Assembly: GCA_951230915.1 (NCBI GenBank)
Contig: OX579642.1
Location: 11,284,001 to 11,348,000, forward strand
Reading direction: 5' to 3'
From: Antitrichia curtipendula
Taxonomy: Eukaryota; Streptophyta; Bryopsida; Hypnales; Leucodontaceae
Length of the DNA: 64,000 nucleotides
Shown: positions 46,040 to 57,226 of the stretch, piece after piece
Layout: each line of letters begins with the position of its first letter
How positions within the stretch are numbered: the stretch's first letter is position 1
Notes under the pieces: generated by a model
What the model saw: only the letters and a program-made list of their open reading frames with translations
Database searches by the model: none
What the model was told of the DNA's origin: nothing
Translations under genes and position numbers: made by a program

Positions 46040-46687
46040 TATTCCGTACATATGTTTGAAATCAAATTAAAATATTGCAACGACAATATTTTTTTATACA
46101 GTTTTATGTAAGTCCATGAGATTTGAATTTAATCCGGAGGATCGAAGGCCATTTTTTCCTCAAGAAGCATGAAGAATGCCATTCTTTAGCCATGAATTGT
46201 AAACTTTAGAAATTGTTCTTTCTGGCATTTTTGGCTGTAGACTGTTGTAGTAGACTAATATAATAATGTGTAGAAGAAATTTCAAAACCCTTTACCACGT
46301 AGATTGGAAGATATTTGAATTTGAAGTGAAGAAATCAATTGTTTGGGGATCTTTATTAACTACATTTGTTTGAATCTTCTTAATTTAGTATTTTGCCACC
46401 ACCAATTTTTGTTTCTAAATTTCTTAGAATGAGGTCGTGGATTGAGAATTTAGGAACTAAAATTCAACTTAAAAACATTTGGTTTTCACTTTTCGAAAGT
46501 AATTGTTACATACAAGTAGGGTCAAGATGGAAGGCAAAACTAAAATTTGAAGAGTTCTAAGATGGAAATGGAAAACAATAATCGCAAGATTGTTCTAGCA
46601 AGATTCATGAACTATGTCTATGTATTTTTTTTTTAAAATTGTGATCTTTGCATTCAAACATGAATTTAATTAGTTTCTTTTTCAAGA
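46040..46687. other. AT-rich non-coding segment of element D, right of B
   Basis: No ORF or repeat of note. Confidence 0.4.
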
Positions 46688-46767
46688 ATGGTGGAAGTTC
46701 ACCAAAATAGAAAGATTGTCCATAACTTCTTGAGTACTAATTCAAAACAACGAGAAGGGGAGAAAAC

Positions 46768-46811
46768 CCGCGGTCGCCCTTTCTTGGAACCCGCAGTCGC
46801 CCCAGGACAAC
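46768..46811. repeat. Element-D motif cluster
   Basis: Two copies, ACCCGCGGTCGCCC and ACCCGCAGTCGCCC, on the opposite strand to those at 20818-21105 and 24740-25300. It lies about 200 bp upstream of the kinase-like gene. Confidence 0.75.
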
Positions 46812-47002
46812 TGCGAGTACTTAAGAAGTTGCCCCAACCCGCATTCTCCACTCCCGGCCTTGCGCACTGCCTTTCATCCACCTCGAAGTGGCTGAATGCG
46901 TGCTCATGGGCCAGGGGGTGTGAGTTGGTAGGAGGGGGGGAGTTTTTGCTTCTTTCAACTACGAACTTGAAGAAAGCAATGTGAGTATTTTTTCCGACCA
47001 CA

Positions 47003-48586
47003 ATGGCTAATCCACATAAAGGCAGCAACTCAACACAGAAATCCATTTTTGATTTAGATGATGCGGCATTGTTTGCTCTGTAGATACCTGTTAGTGAGGC
47101 AACAGAGAGTGAAGGAAAAACGAAGAAGAAGAAGAAAATCATAACGGCACATGACAAGGATTCAACCTATCCTCCTTCCAATTATGCAAACTATGCATTT
47201 GAGGGTTGCCTGTCCTGGTATGCGGGAAAAACTACACAGTTCTTAGAGGCCAATTACCTAAGGGACCCATCCCACGGCATCTTCAAATTGACTGCTGATT
47301 TGGAGGCAAGAATTTTAAGCAAGTGCAGAGCATCGCAAGATTTTGGAGACGTGGAGGAGACGTATTTTTCCCAATACGAATTGTGGATTGATAACACTGT
47401 AAAGACATGCATATTCAACACCAAGGAAATAATGCTACAGATGCGACTGGAAGTGCCGGGATTTGCAGGAGATGATGAAGCCAAAGAATTCCGTAAAAAG
47501 ATGGCGTGGTGGCATGAAGTTGTGAAGAAACTTTTGAAGACTCAAGTGAGGGGTATGAAGTGGAAAACGGACGCATTGAAGGTGAGTTTTGCACGAGAGG
47601 CTGGCTCCACTGTCACATGGATCTCTCCTCAGGCAAAAGTAATTGCCCTCACTAGATTTGACCGTCAAGGTGGGTTTGGAATGGTGCGCAAGGTGCGCAT
47701 TGAAGGAATGCAAACAATCCCGCCATACGTTGCTTTTGCTGGGAAAGTGCCAAAGTCAAAGAACATGCGTGAAGCGAGGGAGCAACGATCCGTAGAGGCC
47801 TTGGCATGCTCCGTAAACCATCCTGGCATTATTAAGTTTTTTGGTATTCACGTCAAAACTATGGAAGCGTACACACTGTGGTAGAATGGCGGTACATGGC
47901 TTGAAATGCGAAGATTGGATGAGAAGGTGTCAGAGAGCGTTGACTGGCATGAAATAAAGCGGGTGTGGAAACTTACAGAGGACAATCAAAAACATCTTAG
48001 CTTGTTCCGAAGGCACAAGGCGAAGTTGGCGTGGGCTTTAGTGTATGTGACACATCTCATGCACGAGTCTTTGGTGCTACACAATGACCTAAACCCTCAA
48101 AACATACTGCTGCATTTCCCCGATTATTTGGATGAAGTAATCAACATCGGGGTTTGTGATTTCGGAATTTCAAGTCGTTTTGATGAAGGAGCTCCTTCAC
48201 ATTATGGATATGATTATGAGGAGAAGAAGCAGCAATCCTTACGAAGCCGTTGGTGGGTGGCTCCGGAGTTGTTTTATACGTTTGGGCCACAAAATTCCAG
48301 TACGAGCCTAGAGATTATGCAATCACAGTATAAATATACAGTGCAATCAGACTTGTATTCTATTGGAAAGTTGACCGAATGGATGAATCTTCTTAGTATG
48401 GTCGAATACGATACGGACTTATTCAACAGGCGCGAGGGATCCATGTACTTTGCCATAAAGTTGGGTGAACTCACTAACCCTGATCCAAAGAAGAGACTGA
48501 CATGTACTGAGGTTACAAAGTTGCTCATGGATAAACCATGGTACATGAAGCCCTCGGAAGTAGTTTTCTGTGACTCAATTTTGTAG
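47003..48586 (+). pseudogene. Protein-kinase-like gene of element D
   Basis: A frame from ATG 47003 to TAG 48584-48586, interrupted by TAG 47081-47083 and TAG 47882-47884. Parts in order: a Lys-rich patch, a conserved unknown region (YANYAFEGCLSWYAGKTTQF), a glycine loop GGFGMVRKV (about 47670), VAFAGKVPKSKN with the probable ATP-site Lys, the catalytic loop LHNDLNPQNILL (HND in place of HRD), CDFGISSRF and WWVAPELFYT. The length and motif order fit a eukaryotic Ser/Thr-type kinase. All core residues except the HRD Arg are present, so it was probably active before the two stops. No neighbouring host gene explains it; it lies in the arm of D that also carries 49820-51264. Confidence 0.75.
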
Positions 48587-49545
48587 TAGGACTATAGGAA
48601 CTGATGTTATCAAGTCGGCTTCAAATTGTTGGCCACATTGTGCGCCTTTCATTTTGTAATAGCAATGTCAATATACAAAAAGATTTTATACCATGCATAA
48701 TGTCTTCCAGATAAACAAGTATCTTAAATGCAGACCACCCCGTTCCGTTACTTCCATATATTGAATCTTGAATTTAGATTTTGGTGTTCAAACTTCATAG
48801 AATTGTTGGTTCAGATGTACTTGGCCACATTTGCTTCCAAACTATTGTGCCCTAGAGTTTAGGAAACAGAAACTAAATTTGAGGCTCAAAAGATTTTCAT
48901 CCAAAAGATGCCTTCTCGTAATGTCTTTTATAAATAATCGGACTTTACCCTATGACCCCTAAAGTTTTGGAAGTGCCCTTGGGGGACTCTTGAAAGTTTG
49001 GGCAAGCTTCTATGAGCTCAATTTTTGGTGAAACTTTTTGAAATTGTCTCATAAGATAGAGCAACTTATTATCTCTATGGAAATATAATTTTTACTTCAA
49101 TCGGTGCCCGGGAGCAAAAGTTATGCTATAATAACCTTAAATCGGGCAAGACCGAGTAGCCCACAAAAATCTACAAAAAATTGAAATCATTTTTTTTTTT
49201 TTAATACATTATATGTTTGTCTAAATGGGAATCTTTGATTCATTCCATTTAGACTAGTGATGTGAAAGTTCTGGAGTTTCTTTTTTTTTCCAGGCAATGA
49301 AAGCATTTTCTTGAAAAAAAAAATTTCTTTGACCTTGAATGTTAATAACCTTCAAATCTTCAATCCGTAAGGTCAAAAATCACAAAATTTTTACCACATG
49401 ATGTGAAATAAGTGTAGTAGAAGATCCTACATTTGGATTCTAAAAAGATATATTTTTCCTACTTCCTTAAGTGAATGCAATAGAAATGGCAGTTTCGAGC
49501 AATTTTTGATGGAAAAAAGTTGAGACTTTAAGGTTAAACAAGGGG
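48587..49545. other. Non-coding spacer between the two D genes
   Basis: AT-rich. 48950-49140 resembles the non-coding part of C in scattered phrases (CCCCTAAAG, GGGCCC-like and AAAGTTATG blocks), suggesting distant common ancestry. Confidence 0.4.
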
Positions 49546-49680
49546 CCACTGCGGTCGCCCTGGAGCCGCGGTCTCCTGGTACCCGCAGTCGCCCCTCCCC
49601 TGCCTTCGGACCCGCAGTCGCCTTCCGTACGCACCCTAGGGCGACATCAGGTATATAAGAGGTCGCCCATCACCCGCGTT
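49546..49680. repeat. Element-D motif cluster
   Basis: At least five copies of CCCGCAGTCGCCC or CTGCGGTCGCCC, about 150 bp upstream of the coiled-coil gene. Repeats the arrangement before the kinase-like gene. Confidence 0.8.
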
Positions 49681-49819
49681 CTCCACTTTTGGCTTTGCGC
49701 ATTGTCTCTCATCCGCCTTGATGTGGCTGAGTGCTTGCTCGTGAGCTAGGGGTCGGAGTTTTGGAGGGCGTATTTTGATCATTTTGGCATCAGGGGAAGG
49801 AATATTCCTGTATATTGCG

Positions 49820-51264
49820 ATGGAAGAGGAGGCCCAACCTTCGCCGCCTGCTGTACCGAGATCAAAAGCTGGGAAAGAGTCCAAGGCGCTTCAAGGCAAG
49901 GATTGAAAAAAGAAAGGAAAAATCCACAAGAAGCGTAAGGCCATCTTGATCCATCCGAAGATTAAGGCTTTCAAGGGTTGGAGAGATGAACCCGCGCCTT
50001 GGACTTATAAGCCGGTTCAGAAATATGTGGACTGGTGCCACATTGACAAATTATTTCCGTTGTATCGTCACAAGTTTCACGTGAAGTCGAACAAGGTAAA
50101 TCTTGCATATTGCAAGAACAAAGCCTTCCAAGAAAGATGCTGCGAGGTGTGGAAGGAACTCTATAAAGGCCTACAAACGTATTGAAACGATAATTTTTCT
50201 TTCTTTCTTGCAAGAATGGTGTATGCTGAAGTTGTATTGAGGAAGGAAGTGGATTGGTCAAGCATTAAGGATCTTCCGATCGGGACCCATCCAGGAGAAT
50301 CAAGTATTCCTTGGGCAGATGTAGCGCCGGATGTGAAGGAATCGGTGACATCAGTGAAGCCTGGGATGTTTTTCATTTCTGATGAAAATGTAGTGTGGTC
50401 GGCGACTTCTAGCAAAGATGAACACACCTAGAATACGATGGATATTCTTTCCACAGTGACGATGATGACCTTCTCATGGAAATCATGAACAAGGCTTTGG
50501 GCTTGGAAATGGATAGGACGGAAAAAATGAAGGTTGACGAGCCCATCACAGTATCCCACATTGATGTGCAAGGCTTGGAAGATGCAGGGCCTATGGAAGT
50601 GGAACATGTTGTTCTAGAGCGGAACCGCAGCGTTGATGGAAGTGATTCGGAAGACAACATAGAGTTGTTGAGTGTCAAGGCGGCAAGTGTAAGATCTGCT
50701 TTGCGTGAGAAGATGAACAAACTTTGTCAATTAAATGAGAATGAACTCTCAGTACAAGTGGGTCCGGTTGTCGTAGATGATTTGAAGAAGCAGTTGGAGG
50801 GAGTAACAAAAAGCATAAAAGAAAACGACAAGTACTTGAAGGATTTGAAAAAAAATCGCGATTTTTATTTCAGGCAGCGTGAAAGTGGAAGGGTGCACTA
50901 CATGGACAAGTATGTGGTATGGCAATCAAAGCGCGATCTCCTGGAACGTGAACGTTGGATTAACGAGAATGAAAGGCGAGACCTCGAAGTAGCAATAAAG
51001 AAAAAAGAAAAAGAATATTGCATCGCCGCTGTTGAACATGAGCCAAGTACCAGTGTTGAAGAAGTGGCAAGGCTTTGTTCATTGGTGAAGCTACACTCCA
51101 TGAATGCAATGGTGGTACAAGAATCGCTACGCCATTTGGAATCTGAATTTCGTTTTCACAAAGAATGGCGGAAGTTTCATATCAATACCATAGGAAAAAT
51201 AGAGGCAGAGGTGGACGCAATGGGTCCGGGTCCCATTGAAAGCGACTTTTTTTTTAGCACTTAG
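49820..51264 (+). pseudogene. Coiled-coil protein of element D, relative of the C1 RING gene
   Basis: ATG 49820 opens a frame with TGA at 49904-49906 and 50183-50185 and TAG at 50429-50431, then a frameshift near 50432 into a long frame ending TAG 51262-51264. After a Lys-rich start comes a module (YVDWCHIDKLFPLYRHKFHV) that aligns with YIDWAHINRHWPHDRYEMHV in the gene at 3-2324; both are followed by MVYAEVVLRKEVDWSS or MAYAEGFFGKDVDWSS. The C-terminal 220 residues are charged and strongly helical (DLKKQLEGVTKSIKENDKYL), typical of coiled coil. The RING finger of the C1 relative is absent. Function unknown; the shared module suggests an element-borne family. Confidence 0.6.
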
Positions 51265-52554
51265 TGGTACTCATAGGAGCAGAGTGGGAATTTTACATTT
51301 TGCCCACCCTTATTTGGTGTCGCAGCACAGGATAGGTAAATTCCCCATTATACTCACAAAAGTCACCCTAGAGTATAACTAAGTGACTCTAAAGATCAAA
51401 CCCACGAGATTCTGTGAAGTATCTAACTATATTAACGAACTAAGCAAAGTCAGTAGTAAAATCCATCTCTTCCGGTCCTCTTCCTAAAACCGGAAACACA
51501 AACACAAAGAAAACTAATGACCGGATTCCCTCTTTCTTCCGATTCCAACTATTCTTTCGGTTCTCAAAACCAATTCAACCCCAAGATCATATCCTTTCCG
51601 GTCCTGGTATCCGTCAAGACCAATCCGCTCTAAACGACTTATAACTATTTCCTCTCCTATCCAGTTTGGTTTTACCTCTGTTTAGCCATCAGAGGGTTCG
51701 CCGCTTGCTTTTGAGAGTGGTAGGCCCACCACACCTTCCGTGACTTATAGTGGCTGAAGACCCACTTTCCTAATCTCTATTCTCTTAGACTAACACGGAT
51801 CCGGTTTGGTCCTTCACAGCAGTCCAGACAGCAATCCGGTTCACTGGTCACACAAAGACCCCCCGTACGATCCTCTCAATACTACAACGACCTTGATGCG
51901 ATCCTAATCCGTGCGAACCTAAGGCGGTTACAAGTGCATCCGTCCGTTCCAACGTCAACTAGTATTCTTCCGTTTACCGCTAAGATGGCGAGACCTCTCA
52001 AGAGATCGGACACTCAACCGGATTTTCTACCCAAGAGTTCTAGCGCGACTAAGGAATCCCTCCCTATCCACCTAGCCTAACAATGGCTTTCTCACTGGGA
52101 ATCTCAAACTCTAGACGCGTTGAGGCACTGAAATACACTCCCAACTTTATCCTATCCGCTCACATGCACTTAGAACCAAGAAAAACACCAAGGGGAGAAA
52201 TTCCCAACACATCCGCTCACACCTTCCGAACTCCCTCACGCACAACTCTGCCAAACACGGGAGAACATACAACCAGGAAGCACAAAGAGAACACAAACAA
52301 AATGCAAAAGAAAAGACTCCTAGTCCTCAGCACAAGGACTAACTTATATACACTTTGAGAACTTCCAAAAATACAAAAGGCAAAAAGTGCCTTTAAAAGT
52401 CAACCTAAATCCGGATCCTATCTTCCGGTCCGTCCTAACACTACCGGATCGGATTACTAATCCGGATCCGTTCCTATCCTACCCTACAAGAGCCTAACTT
52501 ACTCTACATCGCTATCCCGCGCCCCAATGAAGGACTCTTGGGTTCCGCTTCACA
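51265..52554. other. Non-coding sequence, part of the older Ty3 element or its junction with D
   Basis: Rich in TTCCGGTCC and CCGGATCCGG-type phrases also found in 52555-54034, so it belongs with that element. The junction with D is probably within 51265-51290 but is not marked by a clear repeat. Confidence 0.4.
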
Positions 52555-53859
52555 CTAGTCGGAAACGTCTTCCAAGTTCCTGTTCCGCTCCCCGGCTATC
52601 GGATTTGGCAGGTCGGAACCGGGAGAGGAATCTATGTTGATTGGCGCGGATTGGGAAGGCTCTCTCGGCTTTGACTGCGGCGTCTGATCCTTTCCTTCCC
52701 TCGGTTCCAGTACGTTCGGAAACAATTCCGGCATGGAGATATCCGACAAGTGGACCCTCATCGATCCGGTCAACTTCTGGGTGCACTCCTCCATTCGGTC
52801 CGCCGCTCCTCGTGCTTGTACCAACGTCTTCTCCACCTGCTCGGAGAAGTCGGTCATGATCTGAACTATCCGGGAATCGGATAGCTTCTTCTCCTCCAAG
52901 ACCTTCTCGTCGAAGAGTCTTGCCTTCAGTGCCAAACTTCCGGTCTCACCAAAAGTCGCCTTCACCGCTTCCGCAATTTTCTGCGTCTCGTCCGCCATCA
53001 TCCGGGTGACGGCCATATCTTCCTTGAAGGTTGCTGCTTCCGTCTTCAGCATGTCAACCTCCTCCTAAAGTCGATGGATCTCTACCTCTTGTTTCCGGAT
53101 CTCGGCCGGATTGGTGATGCGATCTGCTACCTTTCCCGGCAACTTACTGTCCAGTGCTACCTGCACCAACTCTCCGATCTGGATTAGGGCGATTCTCTTC
53201 GCCTCCCAATCTGCGCGGATGTCGCAGAGGGTCTTGACCAATCTCTTGAACGGGTTGGCAGGTCCTTTCTTCGAGCCGCTTGCCGTCTCACCTTCCGGTG
53301 TTTTCTCCTTTCCGGTCTTGTCCTCAAGCGGCGATCCCTTTCCGGTCGGAGATGTCGTCTTATGCCGCTTGGGCAACCTCTCCGCCTCTTCTTCTTCTTC
53401 TTCGGTCTTGGATCCGGTTTCCTCGTCTTCCTCATCCGTTTCCGATTCCCCGTACTTGAGGAGATTCTCCTGGGCCTACCACTCCTTCTCTTCCGAGTCC
53501 AACAGGAGCTGGTGTTGCTTGTAGAGGTGGAAGAAGTAGGGACACACGGATGTCGGCCTACTCCTTCCGACCCTTGTTGCTAGCTGGGCCACCAGATCAA
53601 ACATGATCCGGGCCTAGTCCGCCTTCCGGTCTCCGCTCAGAGCACCGAAAATGGTGTTGGCGAGGGTGATCGTAATCCTTGTCGGCTTCTCCGGGTGTAG
53701 GATCGGGATGAGAAACTGCAACAGCTTGTGGTGTCGGTCATTGATGCAGTCCTCCACCGTGTATCCGTCCTTGGAATTGACCGCTTCGCTACTACTTCCG
53801 GACAAGGTTCCGATTCCAATCCGGTTCACTAGTACTTCCGGACAAGGTTCCGATTCCAA
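52555..53859 (-). pseudogene. Gag-like or accessory ORF of the older Ty3 element
   Basis: A minus-strand frame starting MESEPCPEV and ending at 52555, interrupted by TAG 53616-53614, a TAG near 53480 and TAG 53067-53065. It is helical at first (HHKLLQFLIPILHPEK), then very acidic (SETDEEDEETGSKTEEEEEE), basic (LPKRHKTTSPTGK), and coiled-coil (KIAEAVKATFGETG). No zinc knuckle or protease seen. It lies just downstream, in the sense direction, of the probable LTR. That would fit gag of a second tandem copy, or an ORF inside a very long LTR. Confidence 0.45.
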
Positions 53860-53870
53860 TCCGATTCCTG
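53791..53870. repeat. 40-bp direct duplication
   Basis: Two 40-bp units containing ACTTCCGGACAAGGTTCCGA. The unit is not a multiple of three, so it gives the gag-like ORF two alternative starts in different frames, both beginning MESEPCPEV. Confidence 0.85.
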
Positions 53871-53882
53871 GGTATCACTGTT

Positions 53883-54034
53883 AGGACCGAATTCTTTCTA
53901 ACTGTTTCACTACTTTAATGTCTTTCTTAATTTTCCGTTCTCTGCTGTTTCTAAACAAAACCTGGATACTAATTTATAGTTTCCGTTCCATTTCCTAGAT
54001 AAACAACTGAAAACCAAAAATTCTGGTTGCGACA
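53883..54034 (-). repeat. Probable LTR of the older Ty3 element
   Basis: Complement begins TGTCGCAACC directly after a polypurine tract (GATGAGGAGGGGG, 54050-54038) and TAA, and could end CCTAACA near 53883. A TATA-like ACTATAAATTAG lies inside. No second copy is available to fix the length. Confidence 0.45.
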
Positions 54035-54070
54035 TTACCCCCTCCTCATCTGTGAGCGTCCTCGCGAACA

Positions 54071-55379
54071 TCACTCAGAATCTTTTGAAGAAGTAGCAGC
54101 GGTATACTTCTTCACCCTCGATCTGTTCACACGAGTATCCAGCCACTGGCCTTGCAAGTTCTTAAGTTGCAAGGATCCGTTCTGGAACACTTCATTGACT
54201 CGAAAAGGCCCCATCCATCGAGTATGTAATTTACCTGGGAAATCCTTGTGACGGTTGTCGTAAAGGAGCACAAGACCGCCTTCTCGGATTCCGTGGTTGG
54301 CTGGAAGTTTCCGGTTATAGACCTGCTTCCGTTTATCATGGACTTCCAGCGTCCTTTCCAAAGCAGCATTCCGGATCTCCTCTAGATCTTCAATTGCTAG
54401 GAGTCGAGGAAGTGTGTCCATCCTATGTTCTGCATTCCGGGCTGCAATGACACGGAATGTCTCCACTTCTAATTCCACTCCATGCACTGCATTTTGGCCA
54501 AAGACCCAAAAGTATGGCGTCTATCCGGTTGTACTCTTCTCCGTGGTGTTGTACGCATGGACCGCCGAAGGTAGTTTCCGGTCCCAATCCGTCTTGTGAG
54601 CGGAAACCATTTTGTTCAAGATCTTACCAACAATTCCATTCGCCCGCTCCGTCAATCCGTTTGCTTTTGGATTATAGGGAGTCGTCTTCCGGTGCTTGAT
54701 AAGATAATTGGTAGTGAGGTTGACGATGACATCATTGAGGAAATGGGTCCCCTGGTCGCTGACGAATTCCAGTGGATGACCAAACCGCATGAGGATCTCC
54801 TCAAACAGAAAGTTCGCGGAAGTCTGAGCATCATTTTTCCGTGTTGCCTTGGCCTCCACCCACTTGGTTGCGTAATCCGTGGCTAGGATGATGTACCTCT
54901 TCTTTCTGGTACTGACCGGAAAGATGGGTCCAATAAAATCTATCCCCCATTTAAGGCCATATTCATTAAAATGAGACAAAGTGTAGTCTCAATTTTATCT
55001 TCGACTCGAAGATAAATCATTATAACTATTTAATTTTGAGACTATTCGGTAATTGAAGACTTTCATATGTTAATATATATAAAAACATTTGATTATCCAA
55101 AGGTTGCACTCGCATTTTATCTTCGACTTGAGGATAAAATCACTAAAACGGTTTTAGGGTTGAAGTCTCAAAATGACCATTTTGTCTCATTTTAACGAAT
55201 TTGGCCTTATTTCTCGAATGGAGCTAGAGGAATGATCGGAGTGAGCAGCCAGTGGTTCCGGAAGGATGGTGCTCCTGTCCTTTGACACTGATCACAACTC
55301 CGAACAAAATTCCTTACATCTCGATGTAAATATGGCCACCAGTATCCGGCTGATCGGATCCGGTTGACTGTACTCACAA
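54071..55379 (-). pseudogene. Integrase part of an older Ty3/gypsy retrotransposon
   Basis: From 55379 downward: YWWPYLHRDV and CDQCQRTG of the zinc-binding domain, then PLAPFEK, where a MITE interrupts the frame. The core resumes with WGIDFIGPIF, VSDQGTHFLND and NPKANGLTERANG (the D, D, E residues). The C-terminal domain has GLVLLYDNRHKDFPGKLHTR and WMGPFRVNEVF. TAG at 54523-54521 interrupts it; final stop TGA at 54073-54071. Protease, reverse transcriptase and RNase H would lie beyond 55379, where C2 cuts in. Integrase joins retrotransposon DNA to the chromosome. Confidence 0.85.
54953..55208. mobile_element. 256-bp MITE inserted in the integrase
   Basis: Inverted ends AAGGCCAWATTCRTTAAAAT continuing ATGAGACAAA, flanked by ATTT on both sides (54949-54952 and 55209-55212). 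Removing it with one ATTT restores the integrase frame exactly at FEK-WGIDF. Internal TTTATCTTCGACT blocks are repeated in both halves. Confidence 0.9.
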
Positions 55380-55384
55380 ACAGG
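55380..55384. repeat. Left target duplication of the chromovirus
   Basis: ACAGG; repeated at 61593-61597. The last four bases are the first four of element C2. Confidence 0.9.
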
Positions 55385-55760
55385 TGTTATGACTTCGTCA
55401 TGCATCTGGACTGCATGGTAACTAGGGCTAGGGGGAAACCCAGAGGGAACGGTTACCTTACTCTGGTAGTTACAATGGATGGTTGCAGGACGCTCGTTGT
55501 TCCTTCTTAAAGCCAGTGAGAGGGCTATGTCTCTCACCTCGCATTCTGTTAATCTCATGAGCTGTTACGTCCATTCGTTCTCTGGCTTGCATTATGATTC
55601 TTGTATACTTTGTTGAGTTGTGAACCATCCCGTGGATTATGGACAGAGGGGAGAGACGGTGAGAGGAAGGGAACCTGGCAGGTCGGAGTATCGAGCGATG
55701 ATGTAGGAGGCTGGGAGGCGGGACCGGAGCGTCGACATGCCATCGAAGCTAGTTCTGACA
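55385..55760 (+). repeat. 5' LTR of the chromovirus
   Basis: TGTTATGACTTCGTCATGCA to AGCTAGTTCTGACA. A TATA-like TTCTTAAAG (55505-55513) lies about 30 bp before ACCTCGCATT (55537-55546), the likely transcript start. Confidence 0.95.
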
Positions 55761-55761
55761 T

Positions 55762-55771
55762 AATGCGAGGT
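55762..55771 (+). other. Putative self-primer binding site
   Basis: AATGCGAGGT, one base after the 5' LTR, is the exact complement of ACCTCGCATT at 55537-55546 in the LTR. No TGG-type tRNA binding site is present. Tf1-type elements prime reverse transcription in this way. Confidence 0.6.
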
Positions 55772-56170
55772 CACCCAATGCCCACGCTTCAGGCCCACGG
55801 AACCGGTCCAGCGCTGCAACGACGTGCCGAAGGAGCTGCGGGGGAGCGCTTATCTCGGGGAACTGGCGGGTCGCCTGCTTGCGTTCGAGCGACCACCGAC
55901 GGAATCATTACGACGCCAGTATAGACCCAGGCAACCCAGCTATTGGAGAAGGCCTTGGGTTCGGTAGTCTGTGAGGGCAGAGGAAAGAGCCTGGACGGAT
56001 GGAGGCAGCGCCCAATGCGCCAAAAGAGTAGCAGGTAAGTCAGGTTCTATTTGTAGAGGGTCGATCCTACTCTGACATGGAGTTGACCAAGCACGAGCTA
56101 GAGCGTAGGATAATGGAGGCGCCTCGGACAAAGTAATTGCAACTTGGGAGTGACCAGAGAGTGGCTCGAG

Positions 56171-57226
56171 ATGGATCAGGAGAGATCGGCCGAGGAAGGA
56201 GGGGCTCAGGCGCTGGAAGGGGCGGGGTCGGAAGTGGCCGCGTTTATTCAACAGCAGGTCCAGGCAGTGTTCCAGGCCACGCTGCCGCATCTGATCAGAC
56301 AAATTTCAGAGAAGATCGTGCTGCCTCCAACGACGGGGTCTCCCTCGATGACCGCACGAGATTCCGATCGGGCCCACAAGCAAAGTGGGGAATATGATTG
56401 CAAAGTGGCGGCACTAGAGAAGTTTTCCGGAAAGAAGGGAGGGGAGGTGTATAAGTGGCTGGCTCAACTTTGGTTAGTGTTTCGAGGCAGACCCCGGGCG
56501 TATCGAACTGACATGGATAAGATTACCTATGCACTCTTGTATTTAACGGGTGCAGCTCAAAATTGGGCAATGCCAATCTTATAGGCGTTGGACGAGGGGC
56601 GGCATCACGAGCTGTTGGAAAATTACAATATATTTTGGGACGCGGTGATTGCAGTATACGGGGATATCGATCGACGAAGCAATGCAGAGGACAAATTAGG
56701 AAAGCTCCGTCAGACAGGATTGATGGCAACTTATATTTCCATGTTCAATGAATATGCAGCGCAGGTGGATTGGAACGAAGCAAGTTTAATCGCCCGTTTT
56801 TGAAGTGGACTCAAAGACAAGGTCTTGGATTCGATTGCAACCGCAGAAACACAACCCCAACGGCTTCAAGAATGGATGGCGATGTCCTCCCGCATCGATG
56901 AGCGGTTGTGGGCGCGGCGCCAAAATCGACGCCCCGTGACTTATAGCGCGGCCCCACGGGATCATGTAGGCCGATTTCAAGCAAATTCGGGAAGTTCAGG
57001 ACCCACTCCAATGGAGTTGGATTCAATCGGAGTGACAACGGCGCTGGCAAAGACGGCGGCGGAGCAGTTGGAATTTCAAAAACAAGAAAGATGCTGGGGT
57101 TGTGGGCAATTAGGCCACGTTCGTGCAAAGTGCCCAGTTAATCCTTCCAAACCATTGTCCCTGGCGGCTATGGGGAGGGAAGAGGAGAGAATTAAAGAAT
57201 CGGGAAAAGGGCGTGCCCGGGACTGA
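56171..57226 (+). pseudogene. gag: Chromovirus gag
   Basis: Starts MDQERSAEEGG. Encodes a capsid-type helical region (EKFSGKKGGEVYKWLAQL; DKLGKLRQTGLMATYISMF) and one zinc knuckle CWGCGQLGHVRAKC (CCHC, about 57091). In-frame stops TAG 56582-56584 and TGA 56801-56803 break it. Gag packages the element RNA into particles. The pol frame is open across the gag stop at 57224-57226 and lies at -1, which fits ribosomal frameshifting, though no slippery site was confirmed. Confidence 0.88.

Noticed and set aside
25940..46110. Target-site duplication for element B
   Set aside because: No exact 3-10 bp repeat abuts the 33-bp inverted ends. The flanking similarity seen is in inverted orientation, so it extends the terminal repeat and is not a duplication.
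50180..50216. Short intron between two parts of the D coiled-coil gene
   Set aside because: Only about 35 nt and the frame continues straight through with a single TGA, so a nonsense change is simpler.
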